Positions 8,319 through 17,210 of a stretch of DNA of 64,000 nucleotides are shown here, in pieces. This DNA is from Paenibacillus sp. 1_12. Its GTDB lineage: Bacteria; Bacillota; Bacilli; Paenibacillales; NBRC-103111. The DNA lies in assembly GCF_900114475.1 (NCBI RefSeq), contig NZ_FOTE01000012.1, positions 116,315 through 180,314 of the forward strand. Reading direction: 5' to 3'. The position numbers were made by a program, and so were the translations under genes. The notes under the pieces were generated by a model. It was not told the origin of the DNA and made no database searches. It saw nothing but the letters and a program-made list of their open reading frames with translations. Position 1 is the first letter of the stretch, and each line of letters opens with the position of its first letter.

Positions 8319-9872
8319 ATGATCCAAACATTGTTATCAAATTTGGCACTACTTACGACCTTTCTATTTTTCTCCAGCCGATTGTTCAAACTCAAACCTA
8401 CAGCACATTCATCTTCGATGCCCAACAAAGTAAAGGTAGGTATCATTCATGGTCTATTTGGCGTTATCCTTATGTTTTTTAGTGTAAGCGTATCGGCCCA
8501 GACTATGTTTGATTTCAGAAATAATACAATCGTCGTTTCAGCCTATTTTGGCGGCATTTATTCCGCCCTGATCACGACCCTAATTATATCCACAGGACGC
8601 GTTCTGCTGTTTGGCGGCATTAATCCCTCCTCGCTTATGGGGACATTCAATGCGTTCATCATTTCCCTCTTATCCGTCCTTCTCTTCCAAAAGGTGTCCG
8701 GATATTGGAAAGCATGGTTAAGCTCCATATCGGTAAATATCATACTGGCGATATCATCCATCCTTCTTCTTGTACCGGCCCAAAGCACTGAAATATTACC
8801 TTATTTTTTGCCTATGATGTTAGCAAGCGGCCTGCTGGCTGCTTATTTGATCCGTTTTCTGGAAAAGTCCGATCAATTGCTCATTACCGTTGAACAGAGC
8901 GAAAAGCGCTACCGCAGCCTGTTTACGTTATATGATACGATTCTGCATGCCGCTCAAGATGTTGCCATTATTGCAACGGACGCCAAAGGCGTTATTCATC
9001 TGTTCAACACAGGCGCACAAAGACTTTTCGGCTATCAGTCAGAGGAGCTGATTGGCAGGCATACGCCTTATTTGCTGCATTTGCCATCGGAAATCCAGGA
9101 ATACAGCGAACAATTAAGCCGCCTACACAAGCATCCGATTGAAGGATTTGATGTTTTGGTCGATTTCGCTAAGCATTCGGACTCACAGCAAAAAGAATGG
9201 ACCTACGTCCGAAAGGACGGGAGCCACCTGCAAGTCAATATGATCGTTAGCTCCATTAGAGATCATGATCATCAAATCACCGGTTATCTGGGTATCGGTA
9301 CAGATATTACAGAGAAGAAGCAGGCAGAGGAAAAACTGCTGGAGGCCAACCGTATTTTGCATCAGCTATCCATGATGGATGGGTTAACGGAGATTGCGAA
9401 TCGACGTTCTTTTGAGGAAAATCTGGAACGCGAGTGGAAAAGAGCGGAACGCAGCTCAGAGGCGTTATCCTTAATCATGTTCGATATTGATTTTTTCAAG
9501 CTGTATAATGATACCTATGGACATTTGGGCGGAGATTTTTGCTTGAAGCGGGTAGCTTCCATAGCCCAGAAATCGCTTTACCGCAAGCCTGACTTTATCG
9601 CTCGTTATGGCGGAGAAGAATTTGGGATTATTTTGCCCCAGACGAATGCACAGGATGCCTTATTGATCGCTGAGAGAATCAGAAAAGCGGTTGAAGCTGA
9701 AGCCATCCAGCACAAAGGCTCCAAGGGAAATAATGTCGTGACCATCAGCGTCGGTGTGGCGACGATCATCCCTTACTCCCATATGGATAAGGATGTGCTC
9801 ATCAGCAAAGCGGACAGAGCACTATACCAGGCTAAGCAGGAGGGACGGAATCAGGTCAGAAGTTTCACTTAG
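8319..9872 (+). CDS. membrane diguanylate cyclase (5TM-PAS-GGDEF)
   Basis: 517 residues from the ATG at 8319 (GGTGG 7 bases before); an in-frame TTG at 8208 lacks a binding site. The N-terminal ~170 residues are a 5TMR-LYT type sensor membrane domain (FDFRNNTIVVSAYFGGIYSAL). A PAS domain (about 205-335) and a GGDEF domain (about 355-515) follow. The active-site loop reads GGEEF (about residue 431) and the product-inhibition RxxD site is intact as RKPD five residues upstream, so it should make cyclic di-GMP and be feedback inhibited. No phosphodiesterase or c-di-GMP effector is adjacent. The signal sensed is unknown. Confidence 0.9.
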   Translation: MIQTLLSNLALLTTFLFFSSRLFKLKPTAHSSSMPNKVKVGIIHGLFGVILMFFSVSVSAQTMFDFRNNTIVVSAYFGGIYSALITTLIISTGRVLLFGGINPSSLMGTFNAFIISLLSVLLFQKVSGYWKAWLSSISVNIILAISSILLLVPAQSTEILPYFLPMMLASGLLAAYLIRFLEKSDQLLITVEQSEKRYRSLFTLYDTILHAAQDVAIIATDAKGVIHLFNTGAQRLFGYQSEELIGRHTPYLLHLPSEIQEYSEQLSRLHKHPIEGFDVLVDFAKHSDSQQKEWTYVRKDGSHLQVNMIVSSIRDHDHQITGYLGIGTDITEKKQAEEKLLEANRILHQLSMMDGLTEIANRRSFEENLEREWKRAERSSEALSLIMFDIDFFKLYNDTYGHLGGDFCLKRVASIAQKSLYRKPDFIARYGGEEFGIILPQTNAQDALLIAERIRKAVEAEAIQHKGSKGNNVVTISVGVATIIPYSHMDKDVLISKADRALYQAKQEGRNQVRSFT

Positions 9873-9940
9873 CTTTGGGACTAGACCGCTGTAATCCTAA
9901 CACTTCACACTGCGGAATCCTGTGTAGGCGGCTATCCCCT

Positions 9941-11014
9941 TTATTCCGGGAGAGGTTTCGCCGTCTCTGGCAATGCAACGATCATCGTCGTCCCTATCCC
10001 CGGCTTGCTCTCTACAGATATGGTTCCTTGATGCATCTCTATAATTTTGTGTACGATGGACAGGCCCAGTCCACTGCCGCTGACCGCTCGATTCCGGGAT
10101 ACATCCGCTTTAAAAAAACGTTCGAATATTCGTGACTGATTCTCTTCGGCAATCCCGATCCCGGTATCAGCAATACTTACAATAACCTGATCCAGCTCCT
10201 TTACCAAACGAACTGTAATCATACCGCCATCCGGTGTAAATTTGATGCTGTTATATAGTAAATTAACCCATACTTGACTCAACAGCTCCTCGTCAGCAAC
10301 AATCTCCAGATCGGCCAGCGATATATCCATATCGATCTTTTTGCTGAGCCACTGCGGTTCACAAGCCAATACCAAATTACGCAGCTGTTTATCAAGCCGA
10401 TATTGCTTCGGATCGTAAGGATAATGCTCGGATTCCAGCGAGGTCAGCTTCAGCAGGTTATCGCTTAACCGTGATAAGCGTTTGCTTTCCGTCTCAATAA
10501 TATGCAAATAATGTTGTCTCTCGTTTTCGCTTAGACGATCATGCTGCAGCGCCTGGGCAAAGCCATTAATACTCGTAAGCGGTGATTGAATTTCATGCGA
10601 TACATTGGAGATAAATTCCTGACGCATGGCTTCCATATGCTTTAATTGCTGCGCCATATGGTTGATGCTATCAACGAACACTTCGAAGTGGCCTTGATGG
10701 CGAGCCGTCTTGTCCAGGCTGACATTAAAATTCCCTTGGCTTATTTGCCGCATAGCCTCCATCACCGCATGAATAAAGTGCAGCTGCCTGGGCCTTGTGG
10801 TGAAGCCGATTACGAGAATAATGGACACCGCGAATATCGTTCCCAGCGCCACATTAATGAGCTGACTGATAAAGTCGGATACTTCTATGCCTTTATATGC
10901 ATAAAACCAGGAGGTCACGGCATACGCCAGCGCACAGCAGGCAACCTCGGCCAGCAGTACCATAGACGTACCCTGCATGAACTTTGCGAAATTCCGCAGA
11001 CGATCCTTCTTCAC
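9941..11014 (-). CDS. sensor histidine kinase of a two-component system
   Basis: 357 residues. Two membrane segments (about 17-37 and 50-70) with almost no extracellular loop are followed by a HAMP-like linker, a HisKA domain with H140 (SNVSHEIQSPLTSINGF) and an HATPase_c domain (about 240-350) with DTGIGI and GSGLGLS motifs. The short loop suggests an intramembrane-sensing kinase that detects envelope or drug stress, often via a transporter. Its start overlaps the stop of the response regulator by four bases, so the two are co-translated. The BmrA-like exporter gene just upstream on the same strand is a candidate partner or target. Confidence 0.9.
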   Translation of the reverse strand: MKKDRLRNFAKFMQGTSMVLLAEVACCALAYAVTSWFYAYKGIEVSDFISQLINVALGTIFAVSIILVIGFTTRPRQLHFIHAVMEAMRQISQGNFNVSLDKTARHQGHFEVFVDSINHMAQQLKHMEAMRQEFISNVSHEIQSPLTSINGFAQALQHDRLSENERQHYLHIIETESKRLSRLSDNLLKLTSLESEHYPYDPKQYRLDKQLRNLVLACEPQWLSKKIDMDISLADLEIVADEELLSQVWVNLLYNSIKFTPDGGMITVRLVKELDQVIVSIADTGIGIAEENQSRIFERFFKADVSRNRAVSGSGLGLSIVHKIIEMHQGTISVESKPGIGTTMIVALPETAKPLPE

Positions 11015-11688
11015 TTCTCCACCTCCAGCCTGTAGCCCAGCCCACGGATCGTACTGATTTTAAAAGATACTTGATCACCGTCCGTGAATCGCTCCCTCAA
11101 ACGGTTTATATGCACATCCAATGTGCGTTCATTTCCTTGAAAATCATAACCCCAAATATCCTCGATCAGCTGCTCTCGCGACAAAGTTCGGCCCGGATAG
11201 CTGGCCAGCTTGAATAGCAGCTCAAACTCCTTTAAGGGCATCGTCAATGCTTGAGCGCCAAGACTCACCTCAAACGTATGGCGGTTCATGTGCAGCGAAC
11301 CAATCTGTACCTCCTGGGATGCCGCTACTCGATATCGTTTCAAAAGTGCTTTTACTCTGGCAACGAGCTCAGCAGGCTCGAACGGCTTCACCAGGTAATC
11401 GTCGGTCCCGAGCTCGAAGCCTTTCACCTTATGAGCCGTTTCACCTTTGGCAGTCAGCATCAAAAGCGGCATATCGTAGTGTTCCCTCAGCTCTCTGCAC
11501 AGCTCCCAGCCATCCATATTCGGCATCATAATATCCAAAATGACCATATCCGCCTTGACTTCCTCCAGCTTATGGAGAGCTTCCTCTCCATCTGCGGCCT
11601 CCAGCACATCGAACCCAGCCCGCTGCAAAAATAAGCGCACCAGCTCACGGATATGCGGATCATCATCAGCAACCATTATTACAGGCAT
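11011..11688 (-). CDS. OmpR/PhoB-family response regulator
   Basis: 225 residues. Receiver domain (1-115) with the acidic pocket D8-D10, phospho-acceptor D52 (VILDIMMP) and Lys in LVKPFEP; C-terminal winged helix (about 130-223) with the recognition helix and RGLGYRLE wing typical of OmpR proteins. It overlaps the kinase gene and lies about 170 bases after the BmrA-like exporter gene on the same strand. Controlled genes are not evident; autoregulation and control of the exporter are reasonable guesses. Confidence 0.93.
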   Translation of the reverse strand: MPVIMVADDDPHIRELVRLFLQRAGFDVLEAADGEEALHKLEEVKADMVILDIMMPNMDGWELCRELREHYDMPLLMLTAKGETAHKVKGFELGTDDYLVKPFEPAELVARVKALLKRYRVAASQEVQIGSLHMNRHTFEVSLGAQALTMPLKEFELLFKLASYPGRTLSREQLIEDIWGYDFQGNERTLDVHINRLRERFTDGDQVSFKISTIRGLGYRLEVEK

Positions 11689-11858
11689 CGTACTTACACC
11701 TCCAATACATCAGAATTTTATTTACTGCACTGCTTCCTCATAGCAAACCTACTGTGCCAACTGCGAAGCAGACAATCGCGTCTGCCCGCGACATCCTTAT
11801 CGTCCGTCCACATCTGGCTCGATTCAGCCTGCCTAACCTAAACTAAATATATCTCCTA

Positions 11859-13607
11859 TTAAACCAACGGCTGCATCCGCAGCTGCTGATCGGCAAAGTC
11901 GCGATAGAGCGAATGCGTCTGGTACAGCTGTTCATGTGTACCGCTGCCTGTCACTCTGCCCTTCTCGATGAATACGATTTGATCAGCATCTACAACAGTC
12001 GATAGACGGTGGGCAATTACAATAGTTGTTCTTCCTTGCATCACATTCTTCAATGCCTTTTGCACAACAACCTCAGACATACTGTCTAGACTGGACGTAG
12101 CCTCATCCAGCATCAATATTTGCGGATCTCGGAGCAGTGCCCTTGCGATTGCAATTCGCTGCCGCTGGCCACCCGAAAGCTTGATTCCACGCTCTCCAAC
12201 CTCTGTATCGTACTGGTTAGGCAGCCCATCGATGAATACATCTGCGTAAGCCAATCGCGCGGCATGATGCAATTCCTGATCTGTGATTTCCCGCTCAGTG
12301 CCATACGTAATATTATCCCGAATCGTGCCTGCAATCAACGGACTTTCCTGGGATACATAACCAATCTGACCGCGCCATGACTTCAAGGACATATCAGTTA
12401 CAGATTCCGTTCCCATCCGAATCATCCCGCTCTGTGGTTCATAGAAACGCTCCAGCAATGAGAACAATGTCGTTTTGCCTCCACCGCTTGGGCCGACAAT
12501 CGCCGTTACCTTACCAGGCTCGACGGTCAAGCTCACATCTTTCAGCACAGGTTCACCAGACTCGTAGGCATAGGATACCTCCTCCAGTCGAATTGCCTGC
12601 TGACTATCCTCAAGTGTAACGCCACTGTGCAGTTCCTCTTCATTCACCTGCAAGGTTGCGATAATCCGTTCGGTAGCGCCCATTGCCTTCTGAAACTGCG
12701 TGAAAAAGTTCGATACTTGCGTAATCGGCATGATGATCTGGAACAAGTACAGCAGGAATGCAACCAAATCCCCGGACGTCAGCTCTCCTGAGGATACCCG
12801 AAGCCCCCCATAACCAATGATGGCCACAAACAGCAGCATCAGCACAAAATACATAAGCGGTGCAACAAAAGCCTGAATCTTCCCCTCACGCAAGCCATAT
12901 TGGAACAAATGGTCGATCCCTTGCTTGCCATTGTCATACTCGACCTGTTCCGCATTGGATACTTTCACCAACCGTATCTCAGTCAATACCCGACCTAACA
13001 CTGCGTTGAACTTCCCGGTCTCCTCCTGCAAGCCTTTGGAAATTTTGTACATCCGGCGGCCTAATGGCAGCAGGAACAGCATGGAAAGTGGAATGACCAA
13101 TATGATGAGCAGCGTCATTTTCCAATCGAGATACAGCAGTACCCCTATAGCGCCTATAATTGAGATGGATCCGGTAATCAGATTAGTCAAATTTTCTGTA
13201 ATCAGCCCTTTAACGACACCCGTATCATTGATGATCCGACTGATCATTTCTCCGGTTTGATTCTTATCATAATAGGCAATCGGCAAATGCAAATGTTTCT
13301 TCCATAGCCGATCCCGCAGCGACGCGACCACCGTCTGGCCCGCACGGTTCAACAAAAAAATCGAGACCCCCGCGGCAACCGCCTGCATAATAAAAGCCGC
13401 CCCCAGACCAATAATGTGAATCCGGTCGAGCGTGGCAAGCGAAAAGCTATCCACCAAATTTTTAGTAAATAGCGGAATACTGAGTCCAACTAATGTAGAG
13501 CTCATACTCATCACAAGCGCAATGCCCATGAGCAGGAGCGGAGGTTTCGTCTGCCAGATCAGTTGGACGAAATCTTTCCAGCCACTGGTTTTATTGGTTT
13601 GTTTCAT
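11859..13607 (-). CDS. bmrA: BmrA-like homodimeric multidrug ABC exporter
   Basis: 582 residues: six-segment ABC transmembrane domain (1-320) fused to an ATPase (330-582) with Walker A GPSGGGKTT, signature LSGGQRQR, Walker B ILMLDEA and switch AHRLST. It resembles Bacillus BmrA (YvcC) along its length, for example RRMYKISK, the SNAEQVEYDNGKQGI stretch and GELTSGDLVAFLLYLFQIIMP. The catalytic Glu after Walker B is present, consistent with a homodimer with two active sites. The start at 13607 follows AGGAAGG with 9-base spacing; the in-frame ATG at 13628 lacks one. It is followed by the response regulator and kinase genes. Confidence 0.9.
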   Translation of the reverse strand: MKQTNKTSGWKDFVQLIWQTKPPLLLMGIALVMSMSSTLVGLSIPLFTKNLVDSFSLATLDRIHIIGLGAAFIMQAVAAGVSIFLLNRAGQTVVASLRDRLWKKHLHLPIAYYDKNQTGEMISRIINDTGVVKGLITENLTNLITGSISIIGAIGVLLYLDWKMTLLIILVIPLSMLFLLPLGRRMYKISKGLQEETGKFNAVLGRVLTEIRLVKVSNAEQVEYDNGKQGIDHLFQYGLREGKIQAFVAPLMYFVLMLLFVAIIGYGGLRVSSGELTSGDLVAFLLYLFQIIMPITQVSNFFTQFQKAMGATERIIATLQVNEEELHSGVTLEDSQQAIRLEEVSYAYESGEPVLKDVSLTVEPGKVTAIVGPSGGGKTTLFSLLERFYEPQSGMIRMGTESVTDMSLKSWRGQIGYVSQESPLIAGTIRDNITYGTEREITDQELHHAARLAYADVFIDGLPNQYDTEVGERGIKLSGGQRQRIAIARALLRDPQILMLDEATSSLDSMSEVVVQKALKNVMQGRTTIVIAHRLSTVVDADQIVFIEKGRVTGSGTHEQLYQTHSLYRDFADQQLRMQPLV

Positions 13608-13728
13608 AGCTATCAACCTTCCTATCATGGTTTATGTCATGGATTACGATTCATTAAGTTGACTATACCCTAATTATATAAACGCAATGTAAACGACCAT
13701 TCCAAGTTCGGAGAAATGGATACCTTTT

Positions 13729-13754
13729 GATTAAAAAAGGGCATCCACGGGTAA
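13729..13754 (+). promoter_or_regulatory. possible sigma-B-like promoter of the csbD gene
   Basis: GATTAA (13729-13734) and GGGTAA (13749-13754) are separated by 14 bases; each differs by one base from the sigma-B elements GTTTAA and GGGTAT. It lies about 55 bases before the CsbD start codon, and CsbD is a sigma-B regulon member in Bacillus subtilis. No sigma factor gene is in the window. Confidence 0.45.
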
Positions 13755-13807
13755 TAGTATCTTGAGCATAATGATCTATCCAATCAAACTTACGAGGAGT
13801 GATTAAG

Positions 13808-14023
13808 ATGGATAACAACGTATTTAAAGGAAAATGGAAGCAAATCAAGGGTGAAACCCAGAAGCAATGGGGGAAGCTGACGAATGATGATATGGACGTT
13901 ATTGATGGTGAACGTGAGAAGCTGATCGGCAAAATCCAAGAACGATACGGTTATGAAAAAGATCGCGCGGAGAAGGAATACCATGAGTGGTCCTCCAGCT
14001 ATGATTCCAAAACGACTGTGTAG
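13808..14023 (+). CDS. csbD: CsbD-family general stress protein
   Basis: 71 residues, hydrophilic, no signal peptide. The pattern NNVFKGKWKQIKGETQKQWG and the repeat GEREKLIGKIQERYGY are hallmarks of the CsbD family of small stress-induced proteins of unknown biochemical role. The ATG at 13808 has GAGGAG 7 bases before it. It is a single-gene unit closed by a strong terminator. A sigma-B-like promoter is visible upstream. Confidence 0.9.
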   Translation: MDNNVFKGKWKQIKGETQKQWGKLTNDDMDVIDGEREKLIGKIQERYGYEKDRAEKEYHEWSSSYDSKTTV

Positions 14024-14067
14024 CTGCGATTAGAAAAAGTTATTTTGTAAGCATGTGCCACAATACA

Positions 14068-14104
14068 AACAAGGATCGCTCCAATGGGGCGATCCTTGTT
14101 TATA
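14068..14104 (+). terminator. terminator of csbD
   Basis: Perfect 12-base stem AACAAGGATCGC (14068-14079) / GCGATCCTTGTT (14089-14100), followed by TATA. Confidence 0.85.
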
Positions 14105-14144
14105 TGTTGAGTAAGCGTTGAGATTAACACCATCTTATCGAAGA

Positions 14145-14375
14145 CTACGAAATCTGAACACCTTTTTTGAGCGATTTGAAGTTACTGTTCGTGTTGGACA
14201 GCATAGGCAGCATTCTCATGCCGCTGATCATAGGGGCTTGACACGAGCTGCAGATCGGAGCCGATTCGAACGCGAAATTATCTCGCATCCATCCCATACA
14301 GGATTCATTCTCGCATGACCAAACCGCGGTATTTTCCAAAGGGATATCCTCAGTCGATTTTTTCCGAAAATACAT
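14145..14375 (-). CDS. ydjO: cold-inducible YdjO-family zinc-ribbon protein
   Basis: 76 residues. Two Cys pairs (CENESC...WMRDNF...PICSSCQAPM) form a small zinc ribbon of the YdjO type, a family named for a cold-induced Bacillus subtilis protein. The start at 14375 follows GAGGAGG; in-frame codons further upstream have no binding site. It lies directly after the cold-shock protein gene on the same strand, with a terminator between, so read-through would link the two. A second YdjO-like gene is at 38242-38493. Molecular function is unknown. Confidence 0.78.
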   Translation of the reverse strand: MYFRKKSTEDIPLENTAVWSCENESCMGWMRDNFAFESAPICSSCQAPMISGMRMLPMLSNTNSNFKSLKKGVQIS

Positions 14376-14397
14376 GATGAGCCTCCTCAATGATCTC

Positions 14398-14432
14398 AAA
14401 AAAAATCTGCCCCCAACGTAGGTTAAGGGCAG
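14398..14432 (-). terminator. terminator between csp and ydjO
   Basis: On the minus strand CTGCCC pairs with GGGCAG (14427-14432 with 14407-14412), followed by a run of eight T. It ends the cold-shock transcript, perhaps only partly, before ydjO. Confidence 0.75.
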
Positions 14433-14450
14433 CTTGTAAAGCTTTTTAAA

Positions 14451-14654
14451 TTACAATTTTACAACGTTCTCAGCTTGTGGTCCACGGTTGCCTTGAACAA
14501 CGTTGAATTCTACTTGTTGACCTTCGTCCAAAGACTTGAAGCCTTCGCCAGTGATTGCGGAGAAATGTACGAATACATCGTTTCCACCTTCAACTTCGAT
14601 AAAACCAAATCCTTTTTCTGCGTTAAACCATTTAACTGTACCTGTTTGTGCCAT
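14451..14654 (-). CDS. cspB: cold-shock protein (CspA family)
   Basis: 67 residues, one cold-shock domain with RNP1 KGFGFI and RNP2 VFVHF, an RNA/ssDNA chaperone of the OB fold. Nearly identical in length and sequence to Bacillus CspB/CspC/CspD; which paralogue it is cannot be said. The ATG at 14654 follows GGAGGTC. The start codon is preceded by a long leader with a strong hairpin (14715-14770), as expected for post-transcriptionally regulated cold-shock mRNAs. Confidence 0.95.
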   Translation of the reverse strand: MAQTGTVKWFNAEKGFGFIEVEGGNDVFVHFSAITGEGFKSLDEGQQVEFNVVQGNRGPQAENVVKL

Positions 14655-14714
14655 GTGTAATGACCTCCAAAATTTTATTAACATGCTGTTTTTATTTATT
14701 ACCACAAATAAAAA

Positions 14715-14770
14715 ATTCACACATTACAAAAGGTTCCATCGAGCATGATAACCCTTTGCAATATGTGAAT
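14715..14770 (-). promoter_or_regulatory. hairpin in the cold-shock gene leader
   Basis: ATTCACA (14715-14721) and TGTGAAT (14764-14770) are perfect inverted repeats, and the flanking bases inward (about 14722-14735 with 14749-14763) pair with few mismatches. The structure lies 60-115 bases upstream of the start codon, probably inside the 5' untranslated region, where temperature-sensitive folding controls cspA-type genes. That role is inferred. Confidence 0.5.
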
Positions 14771-14882
14771 ATTGGTTACGGATTCTTTATTGACTTCATC
14801 TTACCACACATAATTAAGGATAGCAAGTTGTAGCGAACGATTTAACAAATATAGTTATTTCCAGCTCTGATTTCATCATTAT

Positions 14883-14906
14883 GCAGGGGCAGCAAGCCGC
14901 CCCTGC
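14883..14906 (-). terminator. hairpin after bmrD
   Basis: GCAGGGGC (14883-14890) / GCCCCTGC (14899-14906), a perfect GC-rich 8-base stem about 50 bases past the bmrD stop. The following T tract is weak, so termination is likely but not certain. Confidence 0.5.
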
Positions 14907-14955
14907 CCCATACAGTATTACTGCTCACACTGTCTGAATTGGATTTATCGAGTAG

Positions 14956-17205
14956 TCATATCGAAGCCAGCAGCTCTCCCTGCTGAATCTGGTACATTTG
15001 ATAATATTTGCCGCGCTCACTCATTAGGCTATCATGAGACCCACGCTCAACGATCTGTCCACGATCCAATACGAGAATTAAATCGGCGCTTTTGATCGTT
15101 GATAATCGATGGGCGATCACGAAGGTCGTGCGGCCTTTTTTCACCACTTCCAACGCTTCTTGAATCACAGTCTCCGTTTCGGTGTCAATGTTGGAGGTCG
15201 CTTCATCCAAAATTAGAATGGCCGGATTGAACGCCAGCGCGCGGGCAAACGAGATCAACTGCCGCTGCCCAGAGGAAAGCGTGCTGCCTTTTTCAATGAC
15301 AGGTTCGTCAATGCCATGAGGTAAATGCTGAAGCAGCCGATCGGCACCAACAGCCTCAAGTGCCGCTATCACCCGCTGTCTCGAGATTGCCGGATCATTC
15401 AAAGACACATTAGACGCTATCGTTCCGGTAAACAGGTACGAATCCTGCAGCACGATGCCCATATGCTCGCGCAGTGTCTGCTGCGGCAGGCGGTTTATGT
15501 CCATACCATCTATCGTGATGCTGCCCTTCCCCGCATTATAGAAACGGAACAACAAGTTCATGATCGAGCTTTTCCCGGAGCCGGTATGCCCAACGAACGC
15601 CACCGTCTGCCCCTGCATCGCTTCGAACGATATACCCTTTAATACATATTCATTTTCCTTGTAGGCGAACCATACATCGTTAAACTGCACATGACCCTGA
15701 TAACGGTCCATTTTACCGTCGGCTACGTCCGTTCCTTCTACATCCAGCAGCTCGAACACCCGCTCCGCCGATACTAGGGCTGTCTCCAGATTAGGCAGTT
15801 GATTCACGATATTGACAATCGGATTGAACAATCGATTCAAGTAATCCACGAATGCATACATCACCCCAAGCGTGATCACATGCTCCGGCCCACTTAAGGA
15901 CATCCCGCCGAAATACCAAATGAGAGAGAGAAACGCCAAGTTGCGGAGAACCCCGACCAAATTATGTCCAGTCATTGAGTTGAGGCTAAGCAGCTTGTTT
16001 TGATACTTATATAACTCCGTGTTGAACGCTTCAAACTCGCCGCTCATCTTTTTTTCCTTGCGAAAAGCTTTAATAATCGGCATTCCCTGTATCGATTCAT
16101 TCACGATCCCGTTAATCTCGCTGACCGCTGCACGGATAATTCGGTTGTAACGCTTGGCAAACTTGCCATACACGTAAATCCACAGTACAAGCAGCGGCAA
16201 GATAAACAAACAAATCGCGGCCAGCCGTACGTCCAGCAGGAACAGTGCCAAAAAAATACCAGCCATATAAATCGTTCCTGTAAAAAAGTTGGCCAGCACC
16301 GTCACATACAGCTCGCGGATTGCCTCCGTATCATTCGTGACGCGCGATACGACCTTGCCTGCGGGCAGATTATCAAAATAACGAATCGGCAATCGATTAA
16401 TTTGACCGAACACATCCGTACGCATACGGCGAATGATCCGGTTGGCCGAAGCTTGCAGGAAATAACGCTGTCCATAAGAGAACAAAGCCGATACCAGAAG
16501 CAAACCGAGATAAAACACGCATAAGCGAATCAATCCGCTGAATTCCGGCTCGAAGAATCGGACAAGCTCCCCGGTATTCAGCCTTTTCGCAGGGTAGGTA
16601 CTGACATTCATACCGCTGTCTATGGAGATCTTCCCTTCATTCGTGATGCTTCGCAGCCCGTCTGACTTGATCGGCTCTGCTATAAAGTAGTAATCCTTGC
16701 CGACCTGCAGCACTCGTACCTCGCCGCCATGCGCTTCATTTGCTGCAAAGTGATCGGCCCTTTTGTACAAAACGCCTTCAAGAGCAACGGTATACGGTCC
16801 GTCAGCTCCCGCTGTATACCAAGGCTTGCTGATGCCGGAAATATGCACATCGATGATCCGTTTGGCTATGAAGGGTCCTGCGAGATCGGTGCCTACGGCG
16901 ACCGACAGCATAATCAGCGCCATCAGCAGCTGCTTTTTGTAATGAAATGCATAAGCGATAAGCCTTCGGATCGTCGCTGTTTTACTGCCCTTGGGCGGTT
17001 CGTTGTCCAGCTCCAGCAGAAGATCAGTCCCTTCCAGCTGCTGTTTATCCTTGATGGGAGGTTTTGTCGGGCGCTTCTCAGCGCCGTCAGCTAACACTCC
17101 CCGATCGGCTAGTTGAGAGGGTTCCGCTTCTTGCTGAACCGGTCTCCGCTCCGGATTTTTATTGGTATTTATTTTCTTTCCCTTGCTTTCCTTGTCCAAG
17201 CTCAT
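14956..17205 (-). CDS. bmrD: BmrD-like subunit of heterodimeric multidrug ABC exporter
   Basis: 749 residues, longer than a normal half transporter. A charged ~75-residue N-terminal tail precedes TM1 (about 95), and between TM1 and TM2 there is a ~120-residue hydrophilic insertion (about 125-235), as in Bacillus BmrD (YheH), where it forms an extracellular domain. The ATPase has Walker A GHTGSGKSS, signature LSSGQRQ and Walker B ILILDEATSNID with the catalytic Glu. It therefore should carry the active catalytic Glu of the pair. The ATG at 17205 is preferred because AAGGCGGGTGA precedes it; the GTG at 17214 overlaps the bmrC stop. Confidence 0.88.
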   Translation of the reverse strand: MSLDKESKGKKINTNKNPERRPVQQEAEPSQLADRGVLADGAEKRPTKPPIKDKQQLEGTDLLLELDNEPPKGSKTATIRRLIAYAFHYKKQLLMALIMLSVAVGTDLAGPFIAKRIIDVHISGISKPWYTAGADGPYTVALEGVLYKRADHFAANEAHGGEVRVLQVGKDYYFIAEPIKSDGLRSITNEGKISIDSGMNVSTYPAKRLNTGELVRFFEPEFSGLIRLCVFYLGLLLVSALFSYGQRYFLQASANRIIRRMRTDVFGQINRLPIRYFDNLPAGKVVSRVTNDTEAIRELYVTVLANFFTGTIYMAGIFLALFLLDVRLAAICLFILPLLVLWIYVYGKFAKRYNRIIRAAVSEINGIVNESIQGMPIIKAFRKEKKMSGEFEAFNTELYKYQNKLLSLNSMTGHNLVGVLRNLAFLSLIWYFGGMSLSGPEHVITLGVMYAFVDYLNRLFNPIVNIVNQLPNLETALVSAERVFELLDVEGTDVADGKMDRYQGHVQFNDVWFAYKENEYVLKGISFEAMQGQTVAFVGHTGSGKSSIMNLLFRFYNAGKGSITIDGMDINRLPQQTLREHMGIVLQDSYLFTGTIASNVSLNDPAISRQRVIAALEAVGADRLLQHLPHGIDEPVIEKGSTLSSGQRQLISFARALAFNPAILILDEATSNIDTETETVIQEALEVVKKGRTTFVIAHRLSTIKSADLILVLDRGQIVERGSHDSLMSERGKYYQMYQIQQGELLASI

Positions 17206-17210
17206 CTTGA

